DNA of 37,842 nt from Dehalococcoidia bacterium (lineage in GTDB: Bacteria > Chloroflexota > Dehalococcoidia > Dehalococcoidales > Fen-1064). The notes below the pieces were generated by a model. That model was not told the DNA's origin. It did not search any database and saw nothing but the letters and a program-made list of their open reading frames with translations. Location of the stretch: NCBI GenBank assembly GCA_011171075.1, contig DUFD01000047.1, forward strand, positions 19,046-56,887, in the 5' to 3' direction. Shown one piece after another: positions 1 through 8,303 of this stretch (position 1 is the stretch's first letter; each line of letters begins with the position of its first letter). A program made the translations under genes and the position numbers.

Positions 1-63
1 GTCGAGGAAAAGGTCGAGACCAGAGTGGTGGAGAGGCAGGACTATGATGACAGCACCAATTAA
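1..63 (+). CDS. C-terminal end of an unidentified protein (truncated by window edge)
   Basis: Frame 1 is open from the first base and stops with TAA at 61-63, giving a hydrophilic, charged tail of 20 residues. It lies 30 bases upstream of the bzdQ-like ATPase start, so it is probably the preceding gene of the same operon. In bzd-type clusters the gene before bzdQ is another reductase subunit (bzdP), but the visible tail carries no motif and the identity is a guess. Confidence 0.45.
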   Translation, partial: VEEKVETRVVERQDYDDSTN

Positions 64-93
64 GCAAGCGCTTAATAATGGAGGTTCACGCCG

Positions 94-1023
94 ATGGCTG
101 AGGAAGTGAGGGAATTCTGGAGATGGCCGGAGTCCCGCTGGGCAAATCCGGACATTGATTGGAAGCAAGGTAAAATAATTACTTCCGGAGTTGATGTCGG
201 CTCAGTTAGTACCCAGGCAGTCATCGTGGTCGACGGTGAGCTGTATGCTTTCAGTAGTACTCGTACTGGTTCAGACAGCCCGGATAGCGCTCTGAAAGGA
301 CTGAATATGGCCCTGGAAGGGACCGGCATGACAGCGGACAACATCGACTACTGCATTGGGACCGGATATGGCAGGGTGAATGTACCCATGGCACAACAGA
401 CGATAACCGAGATTGCCTGTCATGCCCGTGGTGCCAATTTTGTATATGGCCCCGGAGTAAGAACAGTGATGGATATGGGAGGTCAGGACTGTAAAGCCAT
501 TCGATGTGATGAGCGAGGTAAGGTTATCAAGTTCATGATGAACGATAAGTGCGCTGCCGGTACTGGTCGTGGCATGGAGGTGTTCGCCGACCTTATCGGG
601 GTGCCTGTTTGGGAGATTGGCCCGCGCTCCTTTCAGGTGGAAAAAGAGCCGCCCATGATAAGCAGCACCTGCGTCGTGTTTGCCAAATCGGAGGTCGTCG
701 GGCTGCTGGAGGAAGGTGAGCCTGAGAATGATATTATAGCCGCTTACTGCGCCGCCATGGCCCATCGGATTGTCGAGCTGCTGAACCGCCTGGGGATAGA
801 AAAGGAGTTTGCTATCACAGGGGGTATAGCTAAAAACGAAGGTGTCGTGAAGCGACTGGAGAACGAAACGGGCGTTAAAACCATGGAGAAGGTCTGGTAT
901 AACCCCGAATATAACTCCCGAGGCTATCCGTTCGACACGCAAATTATCGGTGCCCTGGGGGCAGCCCTCTTCGCCATGGCCCTGCTGGAGAGAGGCAGGG
1001 TGAAGAGTGCCAGAAAGGCCTGA
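94..1023 (+). CDS. bzdQ: BadF/BcrA-type ATPase, benzoyl-CoA reductase bzdQ-like subunit
   Basis: This 309-residue protein belongs to the ASKHA-fold BadF/BadG/BcrA/HgdC family, whose members hydrolyse ATP to push a low-potential electron from a shared [4Fe-4S] cluster into benzoyl-CoA reductase or 2-hydroxyacyl-CoA dehydratase. Visible motifs are the first phosphate loop (GVDVGS, about residue 33), TGYGR, DMGGQD, the cluster cysteine C153 in NDKCAAGTGR, the second cluster cysteine C193 in STCVVFAKSE, and the adenosine motif AITGGIAKN. The cysteine spacing (40) matches the family. The N-terminal WRWPESRW stretch and the long C-terminal motif resemble bzd-type subunit Q. The ATG has GGAGG nine bases upstream. 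A ferredoxin and a ferredoxin-linked oxidoreductase follow, the arrangement expected of bzdQ-bzdM-bzdV. The family is secure; the exact subunit letter and substrate are inferred from remembered family resemblance. Confidence 0.85.
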   Translation: MAEEVREFWRWPESRWANPDIDWKQGKIITSGVDVGSVSTQAVIVVDGELYAFSSTRTGSDSPDSALKGLNMALEGTGMTADNIDYCIGTGYGRVNVPMAQQTITEIACHARGANFVYGPGVRTVMDMGGQDCKAIRCDERGKVIKFMMNDKCAAGTGRGMEVFADLIGVPVWEIGPRSFQVEKEPPMISSTCVVFAKSEVVGLLEEGEPENDIIAAYCAAMAHRIVELLNRLGIEKEFAITGGIAKNEGVVKRLENETGVKTMEKVWYNPEYNSRGYPFDTQIIGALGAALFAMALLERGRVKSARKA

Positions 1024-1031
1024 GATACAGG

Positions 1032-1343
1032 TTGTTAGCCAATTACGGTTTCAAAGATGGGTCGGGTGACTGGTTCCTGGTAATTGATACCGACAAATGT
1101 GACGGTTGCGGCAAGTGCGTTGCAGTCTGCCCGGCAAATGTACTTGAAGTAGGTTCAGATGATTATGACCCCTTTCGGGAAGAACCTGTCGCGAAGGTAA
1201 GAGAAGAGGAACGCAAGAAGATAAGATATAGCTGTGCCAGTTGCCGACCTGGCTATGGTGAGAAACCTGCCCCCTGTGTTGTTGCCTGTGAACCAGGGGC
1301 CATTTCCCACTCAGAAGGATGGAAGCTCTTATACGGCAAGTAA
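1032..1343 (+). CDS. 4Fe-4S ferredoxin (bzdM-like)
   Basis: This 103-residue ferredoxin has one canonical motif (CDGCGKCVAVCP, residues about 24-35) and a second, stretched motif (CASCRPGYGEKPAPC then CEPGAI, about 68-90). The insertion between the second and third cysteines of the second cluster recalls the insert-containing ferredoxins that donate electrons to ATP-dependent aromatic-ring reductases. It starts with TTG, only 8 bases after the bzdQ-like gene, and its ribosome binding site is weak, so translational coupling is likely. Its position between an activator ATPase and an NAD(P)H/FAD oxidoreductase suggests it carries electrons from the latter to the former. The ferredoxin call is firm; the bzdM role is inferred from position. 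Confidence 0.8.
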   Translation: MLANYGFKDGSGDWFLVIDTDKCDGCGKCVAVCPANVLEVGSDDYDPFREEPVAKVREEERKKIRYSCASCRPGYGEKPAPCVVACEPGAISHSEGWKLLYGK

Positions 1344-1394
1344 TAGCCCTGACTCATGATTGGGATTTCTTGACCTGCTAAGTGAAACCCGAGG

Positions 1395-3896
1395 ATGAGC
1401 ATAATTAGTCTTATTATTGACGAAGTCAAGGTTACTGCTCACGAGGGAACGACGATTCTTGAGGCTGCTCTAGGGGCAGATATTTACATTCCCCACATTT
1501 GCTCCCACCCCTTTCTCCCGCCGTTTAAAGATTTGAAACCGGCAGAATTCATCTATCAGGGTGAATCACGCCTTGAAAATATGAAAGCACGCCTGGAATA
1601 CGAAGGTTGCCAGCTTTGTGTGGCCGATATCGAGGGGATTGAGGGCCTGCAACGGGCCTGCAATACCCAGATAGCGGAAGGAATGGTGATCCGTACCAAT
1701 ACCCCGGAAATTCAGGAATTTCGTCGCGACCGTCTGATGCATATCTTGAGCAGGCACCCTCATGCCTGCCTCACCTGTGCTCAAAAGGAAGGTTGTGCCC
1801 GGTTTCCTTGCTCCACGAACGTACCGGAGAATGAGAGGTGCTGCCCCTTGTTCGGCAGTTGTGAATTTCAGCGGGTAGCTGAGTATATCGGAATTAAGCC
1901 CGAGACTCCTCGTTACATCTTCGAAGACCTGCCTGTTATAGAGGGTGAGCCTTTGTTCAAGCGTGACTACAACCTCTGCATTGGCTGTACCCGCTGTATC
2001 CGGGTTTGTCGGGACGTGCTGGGGGTGGGGGCACTGGATTTTGTCTTTAATGAAGATGGTCAAGTAATCGTGGGCACGGTGGCTCCCACGCTTAAGGAGT
2101 CTGCCTGTCGATTCTGCACCGCCTGTGTTGAGGTCTGTCCCACGGGTGCGTTGCTGGATAAAGAGGAATACACAGAAGCTCCTTGCCAGACCTCCTGCCC
2201 TGCTGGAATAGATGTCCCCCGCTATGTACATCTTGTCAGCGAAGGTAAATTCGCCGAGGCTGCTGCGGTTATCCGGGAGAAGGTGCCTCTCCCCCGTGTG
2301 CTGGGTTACGTCTGTCCACATGACTGTGAGCTGAAGTGTCGGCGTGGAGAAATTAATGAGCCTGTTGCCATTAGAGCTCTTAAAAGAGTCGCTGCCGAAA
2401 GTGATGACAGGCGCTGGAAAGAGAGGCTTAAACCAGTCGCTCCCACGGGTAAGAAGGTCGCCATTGTGGGGTCAGGGCCTGCCGGGCTTAGCGCCGCTTA
2501 CTTCCTGACAAGACTAGGACATTCGGTCACCATTTTTGAAGCCGCTTCGAAGCCGGGCGGTATGATGCAGACGGCCATTCCCCGGTTCCTGCTGCCGCAA
2601 GGGGTGCTGGATGAGGAAATCGAGGAAATCCTGAGTTCTGGAGTAGAACTCAGACTGGATAGCCCGGTGGAGGATGTCAGAGAACTGCTTAAGGGTAGGT
2701 ATGATGCTGCTCTACTGGCAATCGGACTGCAGGAAGGAAGTAAACTTCCAATCCCGGGCAGTGACTTAGAAGGGGTTCTCATCGGTCTTGATTTCCTGAG
2801 GGATGTCAGCGAGGGCGGGGAAGTCCAGTTGGGGCAGAGGGTACTGGTTCTTGGTGGTGGTGGGGTGGCTTGTGATGTAGCCAGGACTGCCAGACGTCTC
2901 GGTGCCCAAAGGGTTGCCATGGCCTGCCTGGAGTCCCGGGATACTATGCCCGCCTTTCGGCCGGATATCAGTCAGACGGAGGCCGAAGGGATAGAAATCT
3001 TTCCTTCACGCTCGTTTAAGCAAATTCTTGGGGAAAACGGGAAGGTTAAGGGTGTTGAATGTCTCAAGGTGAAATGGATGGAGTTTGATGAAGAGGGAAG
3101 ACTTCACCTGGAGGCAGTCCCTGAATCAGAGCACATCCTGGAAGCAGATACGGTCATCTTCGCTGTAGGGCAGGCACCGGACTACCAGTTTGCAGAGAGA
3201 AGCGGACTTGAACTTACCTCGAGGGGCGTAATCAAAGCCTCCTCGGAGACCCTGGAGACCAACCTGCAGGGTATCTTCGTCAGTGGCGACGCCGTAACCG
3301 GGCCTGCCTCAATCGTTGAAGCTGTTGCAACAGGCAGGGCGGCGGCTATCTCTATTGATAAGTACCTTGGTGGTCAGGGACTACTTGAAGAAGACCTGAG
3401 TGGCGAGGAAATCCCACCTTACCTGGGTCGGGAAGAGGGCTTTGCAGAGAAAGCCAGGGTTGATCCCCCACTCCTTCCCGCTGAGGAATGGACTCGGTCT
3501 TTCAAGCAGGTGGAGCTTGTCCTAAATGCTGAGCAGGCAGTGTCAGAGGGTAGTCGTTGCCTCAGGTGCAACCTGAGGTTCGGTATTCCCAAGCCTATTC
3601 TACCGCCGCAGCAGAAACTATGGGTAGAGTTCTGCCCTGAGAACGTAAACCAGGCACCTGAGTCCGAGGGAGTCTACCGGCTACTGGATGAACATGAAAA
3701 TGTCATTTATATAAAAGGAGCAATAAACCTGCGTCGGGAACTGGATGAACAGCTGGAACTACGTGAAACAGCTCGCTATTTCACTTACGAAGAGGAGCCG
3801 ATGTATACCCAGCGGGAAAGCCAGCTCTTGCAGCAATATGTCGCTGAGCATGGTCAGATGCCCGAAGGAAATCGAGAGCTAGATGACCTTTTCTGA
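1395..3896 (+). CDS. Multidomain NAD(P)H:ferredoxin-type oxidoreductase (NuoG-like Fe-S + GltD-like FAD) with C-terminal GIY-YIG-like tail
   Basis: 833 residues with several modules in order: a 2Fe-2S ferredoxin domain (about 1-95, CSHP, CQLC and a later Cys); a NuoG-type His-Cys3 site (HPHACLTCAQKEGC, about 125); two 4Fe-4S sites (CIGCTRCIRVC about 195 and CRFCTACVEVC about 235); a GltD-type N-terminal Fe-S domain (CQTSCPAGIDVP through CPHDCELKC); an FAD dinucleotide fold (VAIVGSGPAGLSAAY, about 357); an NAD(P) fold (VLVLGGGGVACDVA, about 488); and the FAD-closing motif (GIFVSGDAVTGPASIVEA). This architecture passes NAD(P)H electrons to ferredoxin. Placement after the activator ATPase and ferredoxin suggests a BzdV-like supply of electrons for ring reduction. 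The last 85-90 residues look like a degenerate GIY-YIG domain. The ATG abuts a GAGG, so initiation spacing is unusually short, though the N-terminus fits the domain. Confidence 0.85.
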   Translation: MSIISLIIDEVKVTAHEGTTILEAALGADIYIPHICSHPFLPPFKDLKPAEFIYQGESRLENMKARLEYEGCQLCVADIEGIEGLQRACNTQIAEGMVIRTNTPEIQEFRRDRLMHILSRHPHACLTCAQKEGCARFPCSTNVPENERCCPLFGSCEFQRVAEYIGIKPETPRYIFEDLPVIEGEPLFKRDYNLCIGCTRCIRVCRDVLGVGALDFVFNEDGQVIVGTVAPTLKESACRFCTACVEVCPTGALLDKEEYTEAPCQTSCPAGIDVPRYVHLVSEGKFAEAAAVIREKVPLPRVLGYVCPHDCELKCRRGEINEPVAIRALKRVAAESDDRRWKERLKPVAPTGKKVAIVGSGPAGLSAAYFLTRLGHSVTIFEAASKPGGMMQTAIPRFLLPQGVLDEEIEEILSSGVELRLDSPVEDVRELLKGRYDAALLAIGLQEGSKLPIPGSDLEGVLIGLDFLRDVSEGGEVQLGQRVLVLGGGGVACDVARTARRLGAQRVAMACLESRDTMPAFRPDISQTEAEGIEIFPSRSFKQILGENGKVKGVECLKVKWMEFDEEGRLHLEAVPESEHILEADTVIFAVGQAPDYQFAERSGLELTSRGVIKASSETLETNLQGIFVSGDAVTGPASIVEAVATGRAAAISIDKYLGGQGLLEEDLSGEEIPPYLGREEGFAEKARVDPPLLPAEEWTRSFKQVELVLNAEQAVSEGSRCLRCNLRFGIPKPILPPQQKLWVEFCPENVNQAPESEGVYRLLDEHENVIYIKGAINLRRELDEQLELRETARYFTYEEEPMYTQRESQLLQQYVAEHGQMPEGNRELDDLF

Positions 3897-3925
3897 TTCT
3901 TTATTCTTGGCATAGGAGGTAAGAG

Positions 3926-5113
3926 ATGGCCGGAAGGAATGCCTGTATCGTCGGGGGTGGTATGTGCAAGTGGGGTGTCAGGGAGGCAAGTTACGTTGAC
4001 ATGGTTCAGGAAGCAGCCAAGGAATGCCTCGATGATATCCCTGGGGTGAAGCCGAAGCATATTGACGGTCTGCTTTTTGCCTCAGCCTTTGTGGGAAGGC
4101 GGTCGGTTCAAATCAATACTGCTCCAGTCGTCGCGGAAAGACTGGGACTAAAACCTACGTCCATATGTGCCAGGGTAGATGTCCTGTGTGCCAGTGGAAG
4201 TACGGCGATTCTCCTGGCAAGGGGGCTTGTGGAGAGCGGGATGTCTGACGTGGTGATGGTAGTAGGCAGTGAAAAGATTTACACCCCTGAGAGATGGCAG
4301 GTGCAATATGATGAGATTGCTGCCATAGACCATGACTGGGACTCACCGCAAGGTATCGGTCCTCCACCAATATGGTTCGCCCTGACTGCTAAGGAGCATA
4401 TGAAGCACTACGGCACCAAAAAGGAGCAGTTTGGGACAGTATCGATAATTAATTACGACTATGGTTTTACCAATCCGAAAGGTCACTTCCAGAGGCAGTT
4501 GACGATAGATGATGTCCTTAATGCCGCTGAAATAGCTGCCCCCCTCGGGTTGTATGATTGCTGCCCACTGACCGACGGTTCTGCGGCTGTAATTATTGCT
4601 TCGGAAGAAAAAGCAAGGGAACTCAGTGATAGGCCCCCCGTTTATATTTTGGGAGGAGCCCAGGTGTCCCTGCACAGCGTGACCGCCAACTGGCCGGGAG
4701 AGCACCTGGGAGATTGGCCACACCTGAGGCTGGCGGCGGAAAAAGCATATCAGAGAACCGGGATAGGCCCCGAAGATGTCGATGTTGCCCAGGTACATGA
4801 CTGTTTCAGTATTTCTGAGCTTATTGAGTTGGAAGAACTGGGATTCTGTAAGAAGGGAGAGGGCGGGCCTTTCGTGGAATCGGGTCAGACGAAGATTGGC
4901 GGCAGTATCCCCGCGAATACCGATGGCGGTCTCATGTCCTGTGGGCACCCGTTTGGCGCTACCGGGATTCGTCAGGCTATTGAGATTATGAGGCAACTTC
5001 AGGGAAGAGCCACAAATCAGGTCAAAGATGCTGCAGTTGGCCTTACTCACAACCTGAGCGGTGCCAATGCAGAGCATACTATTGTCATCTATAGTAGAGA
5101 ACCAAGGAAATAG
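3926..5113 (+). CDS. Thiolase (acetyl-CoA acetyltransferase / SCP-x-like subfamily)
   Basis: This 395-residue thiolase has the nucleophilic cysteine C88 in VDVLCASGST and the catalytic histidine H341 in SCGHPFGATG. The last block reads LTHNLSG, without the second cysteine of classical degradative thiolases. That is typical of SCP-x-like and archaeal thiolases that work with a DUF35 partner. It would cleave or form a beta-ketoacyl-CoA. The ATG at 3926 has AGGAGG about five bases upstream. The DUF35 gene follows after 12 bases. In anaerobic toluene degradation the BbsA/BbsB pair (DUF35 plus thiolase) cleaves benzoylsuccinyl-CoA, so this pair may do an analogous thiolysis here. The acyl substrate cannot be read from sequence. 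Confidence 0.85.
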   Translation: MAGRNACIVGGGMCKWGVREASYVDMVQEAAKECLDDIPGVKPKHIDGLLFASAFVGRRSVQINTAPVVAERLGLKPTSICARVDVLCASGSTAILLARGLVESGMSDVVMVVGSEKIYTPERWQVQYDEIAAIDHDWDSPQGIGPPPIWFALTAKEHMKHYGTKKEQFGTVSIINYDYGFTNPKGHFQRQLTIDDVLNAAEIAAPLGLYDCCPLTDGSAAVIIASEEKARELSDRPPVYILGGAQVSLHSVTANWPGEHLGDWPHLRLAAEKAYQRTGIGPEDVDVAQVHDCFSISELIELEELGFCKKGEGGPFVESGQTKIGGSIPANTDGGLMSCGHPFGATGIRQAIEIMRQLQGRATNQVKDAAVGLTHNLSGANAEHTIVIYSREPRK

Positions 5114-5125
5114 AGGAGGCAGAAG

Positions 5126-5623
5126 ATGGCGGTATCAGGGATACCTTTCCTTGAAGGAAGATACTCTCCTACGCTTGACCTGTGGCCAATAGAGGCCAAG
5201 GAGTTTAACCGGATTCATACATTTTATGATAGCCTTCGCGAAGGCAGGTTTACCACAACCAGATGTAAACAATGTGGGCGGGTGTTATATCCACCACGGG
5301 TGATATGCCCGGAATGCTACTCTGATGAGCTTGAGTGGATTGAGTTGCCAAAGAGAGGGAAGGTGATAGCTGTCGTGGAGAAATTGGGTGGTGTCCCGAT
5401 ATGCTTTGAGGTACCTGTAATTGATGCCTGGATTGACCTGGGTGAGGGGAGTCCGCTCAGACATATTCTTAGCCGGGTAATAAACTGCCCTCCACAAAGC
5501 CTCAAAGAGGGCGACGAAGTCCAGCTGGTGGTGTTTGATGTTCCATCCCACCCGATGGAAATCAGGAGAGAGACCATAATAGCAGAGAGAGTATTCTTTG
5601 CCTTCGAGCCTGTAAAGAAATAG
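5126..5623 (+). CDS. DUF35 / OB-fold zinc-ribbon thiolase partner
   Basis: A 165-residue protein with an N-terminal helix (about 25-45), a four-cysteine zinc ribbon (CKQCG about 50, CPECY about 65) and a C-terminal OB-fold rich in beta strands, which is the DUF35 architecture. Members form stable complexes with SCP-x-like thiolases, where they shape the acyl-CoA channel. It starts 12 bases after the thiolase stop with GGAGG upstream, so the two are almost certainly co-translated. It ends the first rightward gene set and converges with the leftward glycyl radical enzyme 46 bases later. Confidence 0.85.
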   Translation: MAVSGIPFLEGRYSPTLDLWPIEAKEFNRIHTFYDSLREGRFTTTRCKQCGRVLYPPRVICPECYSDELEWIELPKRGKVIAVVEKLGGVPICFEVPVIDAWIDLGEGSPLRHILSRVINCPPQSLKEGDEVQLVVFDVPSHPMEIRRETIIAERVFFAFEPVKK

Positions 5624-5669
5624 ACTGCAAATAGCTCTCAGGGTAATATCACCGCAGCTTCTACCGTCT

Positions 5670-8078
5670 TCAGGTAGACTGGTATTCCATCCGGGCTATG
5701 AGGTCATCCTGAATCGCTTTGGTCAGCTGCACGAAATAAGCACTATAGCCAGCTACTCTTACAATTAGGTCACGATATTTCGCCGGATTATTCTGAGCGT
5801 CAACTAATGTATCTTTGCTGATAACGTTGAACTGAATATGCTTTCCATTCATGCTGAAGTAGGTCTTTATCAAGTCGGATAGCTTTTTCAGGTCTTCGGT
5901 CCTCTGCAATGCCGATGGATGGAATTTCATGTTCAGCAGTGTTGACTGGAAGGGTACCTGGTCTACTGTGGCACAACTTCTAATCAGTGCCGTCGGGCCA
6001 TGAGTATCTTTACCCTGCGCGGCTGATACTGTGCCATCAGCCAGGTTTTCTCCAGCATATCTGCCATCTGGGGTAGCACCAACCAGGGAGCCACCTGGCC
6101 CATGCGCCGTGATTGAAACGCCTGCTGGTTTTATTGTCCCTCCCCAAACTGTAGGAAAGGTTACTGCTGTGTCAGTCCAAAATTTATAAAGGTCTCGGGC
6201 GATTAAATCTACATATTCGTCACCATTTCCAAACTTGGGCGCTGCCAGGCACATCTTCTGGATTTCTCCATAACTGTTTCCCTGCCAGTTTTTCGACAGA
6301 GCATCTTTCAACTCTTTCATGGTGACTTTCTTTTCTTCAAAGACGAGCTTCTTGACGGCCGCCATTGAATCCGCGACATTTATCATGCCAACCGCATTCA
6401 GGCATGCCCCATTCTCAAACGGTAAAGTACGGTTACAGATATCTTTCCCTTCCTTGATAGCATCAGCAAACAGTACAGAGCCGATGGGAGAAGCCTGTAG
6501 ATAACTCAGGTGTTTCAACAGAATATTATGTTCCTCTGCCGCCATACTCATAAAATAGCCAAGCTGTTTCTTGAATGCACCCATAAATTCATGATATGTT
6601 TCAAAACTCTCGGGGTCGCCAGTCTTGAGACCAACCTCGTCACCGGTATTCGGGTCAATGCCGTTGTGCATGAAAACATCAAAAACCAGCGGTACAATGA
6701 ACATGCCGTAGGCCATAGTACTACCTGATTTGCCCGGTACATTACCTTCAAGGCACCCACCTAGTGCGTAATTCCGCGCCTCTTCAAGAGGAACGCCCTG
6801 ATTAACGAAGTACTCTATGTAAGACTTATCACCAACAAATGCCGGCATACCAATACCAGTCCTTACCACCTCGAGAGCTTTAAGCATAAGCTCATCGGGC
6901 GTCCCTTCATGGACTCTGACCGTTACAGTATGGTGAGGCGTCTGGCAGTCTTTCGCCGCTTCGAGAATCAGGTAGGAAAGCTCATTAGTGGCATCTTTGC
7001 CATCGGGTGTTACCCCACCGATGACCCAGTTGTTCCACCTGGCCATTCCTGCCCACTTATCCCGCTGCATCTGGCCGCCCGAAATACCGTTTACCTGCAT
7101 CACCTTAATCCGAAGACACTCCAGTAACTCCAGCACTTCTTCGTCGGTGATTCTTCCCTCTTCCCTGTCTTTCTTGTAGTACGGGTACATATACTGGTCA
7201 AACCTGCCACCGGCTGTAGTGCCTCCACCAATTATGACCCAGATAAACCAGAAGGACTGCATCGCTTCGTAGAAGGTCCTTGGTGGATTGGCCGGTACCC
7301 ATCTGCATGTGTCCGCTATCCTCTCCAGCTCCTTCTTTCGTGTCTGGTCTTTTTCCTCTGCTGCCATTTTCGCGGCCAGGTCAGCGAATCTTCCGGCGAT
7401 GCGAACGACAGCACTGCTGGCTATGATTACCGCATTTAGAAAATATGCCTTCTCTATAGACTCAGCACCCATGAATCTCAAGTTTCGTAGTTCTTCTTCC
7501 GCGTCTCCTATTATTTTATTAAGACCATTATCGACTGCTATCGCAAAGTCAGGAACGTCCAAGCCTCGCACAGCCGGAACACCGGACGATGCACCCCAAC
7601 CGCTTCCGGCAGCGCCATATCCGCGTGCCTCCTCTCTCTTTGTCCAGGGTGGCAGGAGGATTCCTGATTTGATGAAAGGCCATAACCTTTCATCGTCATA
7701 CAAGAATCCCCTTCTGTAATTGAGATTCGCAGCTCTGGTCTTCCAGTAATCATCCATGGACCTCAGTTCAGCTTCGTCTTCATCAGAAATTACTAACCCC
7801 TGTTTTTTGAGTCCAACCATGTCTTCCTCGGGCCATGTTGGGCAAGAAGCCTCAAGACCCCATGGTTTAGCTGCCACGTTGCCCACAATGAGCTCGCCGT
7901 CTTCGATGAATATAGTCCTCTTATCCAGGAAGTTGGCAAACGCTTTTGCTGCCCTTAAAATTCTTGGCTGTTCCTCTGTCTCTTTCCAAGACTCTGTGAT
8001 TAACCGGACTCTTTCAATACAGATTGGATATTTCTCTAAGTCAATACATTCTTTCAGTTTTTTTACTCTGTCGTTCAT
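5670..8078 (-). CDS. Glycyl radical enzyme, PFL/dehydratase-like (paralog 1)
   Basis: 802 residues covering the PFL-like barrel and the C-terminal glycyl radical domain. The radical glycine is G777 in RVAGYSAYF, and the thiyl cysteine is C442 in GGCLEGN, giving the C-x-E motif (E444) found in glycerol/diol dehydratases, hydroxyproline dehydratase and arylacetate decarboxylases. It is cytosolic and needs a radical SAM activase, plausibly the one at 16730-17686. The start ATG (8076-8078) has GGAGG upstream on the minus strand. It is a close paralog of the divergent gene at 8304-10700 but differs at the active-site acid. It is shorter than hydroxyphenylacetate decarboxylase and benzylsuccinate synthase large subunits. 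The reaction is unassigned: dehydration, decarboxylation or C-C chemistry all remain possible. Confidence 0.9.
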   Translation of the reverse strand: MNDRVKKLKECIDLEKYPICIERVRLITESWKETEEQPRILRAAKAFANFLDKRTIFIEDGELIVGNVAAKPWGLEASCPTWPEEDMVGLKKQGLVISDEDEAELRSMDDYWKTRAANLNYRRGFLYDDERLWPFIKSGILLPPWTKREEARGYGAAGSGWGASSGVPAVRGLDVPDFAIAVDNGLNKIIGDAEEELRNLRFMGAESIEKAYFLNAVIIASSAVVRIAGRFADLAAKMAAEEKDQTRKKELERIADTCRWVPANPPRTFYEAMQSFWFIWVIIGGGTTAGGRFDQYMYPYYKKDREEGRITDEEVLELLECLRIKVMQVNGISGGQMQRDKWAGMARWNNWVIGGVTPDGKDATNELSYLILEAAKDCQTPHHTVTVRVHEGTPDELMLKALEVVRTGIGMPAFVGDKSYIEYFVNQGVPLEEARNYALGGCLEGNVPGKSGSTMAYGMFIVPLVFDVFMHNGIDPNTGDEVGLKTGDPESFETYHEFMGAFKKQLGYFMSMAAEEHNILLKHLSYLQASPIGSVLFADAIKEGKDICNRTLPFENGACLNAVGMINVADSMAAVKKLVFEEKKVTMKELKDALSKNWQGNSYGEIQKMCLAAPKFGNGDEYVDLIARDLYKFWTDTAVTFPTVWGGTIKPAGVSITAHGPGGSLVGATPDGRYAGENLADGTVSAAQGKDTHGPTALIRSCATVDQVPFQSTLLNMKFHPSALQRTEDLKKLSDLIKTYFSMNGKHIQFNVISKDTLVDAQNNPAKYRDLIVRVAGYSAYFVQLTKAIQDDLIARMEYQST

Positions 8079-8303
8079 TACTACCTCCAGGATGCAGTCG
8101 CGAAGGCTTTCTCTGGCTCAGTTACCTATATTTACTTAGAACACACCATTCTATCACTTATAAAATACATCGTATGGTGCTTTATATTGCAAGTATTGAA
8201 TACCCCTCCGTGCTATACTATATTATCAATCTAAATTGTGTTTGTCGACGGGGACAATGACCAGAGGGGACTAGAGTTTTGTCATACTGGTCAGGAGGCA
8301 ATG
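8079..8303. promoter_or_regulatory. Divergent intergenic control region of the two glycyl radical enzyme genes
   Basis: This AT-rich stretch separates the two start codons. Rightward there is an extended -10 motif, TGCTATACT at 8211-8219, without a well-spaced -35. A self-complementary TTGCAA at 8187-8192 could serve as a -35-like element on either strand. Between the rightward -10 and the ribosome binding site (AGGAGG, 8293-8298) lies an inverted repeat, ATTGT at 8235-8239 and ACAAT at 8254-8258, with TTGTC/GACAA nested inside. It sits where a repressor could act. Promoter assignment is by eye only. Confidence 0.4.

Noticed and set aside
1566-5077. Long antisense frames (for example 1566-2321 and 4343-5077, minus strand)
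   Set aside because: They lie wholly opposite genes with clear motifs, lack ribosome binding sites and have no recognisable domains.
5661-5677. Hairpin CTACC/GGTAG between the convergent DUF35 and glycyl radical genes as a terminator
   Set aside because: Only five base pairs, no T-run, and it overlaps the end of the coding sequence.
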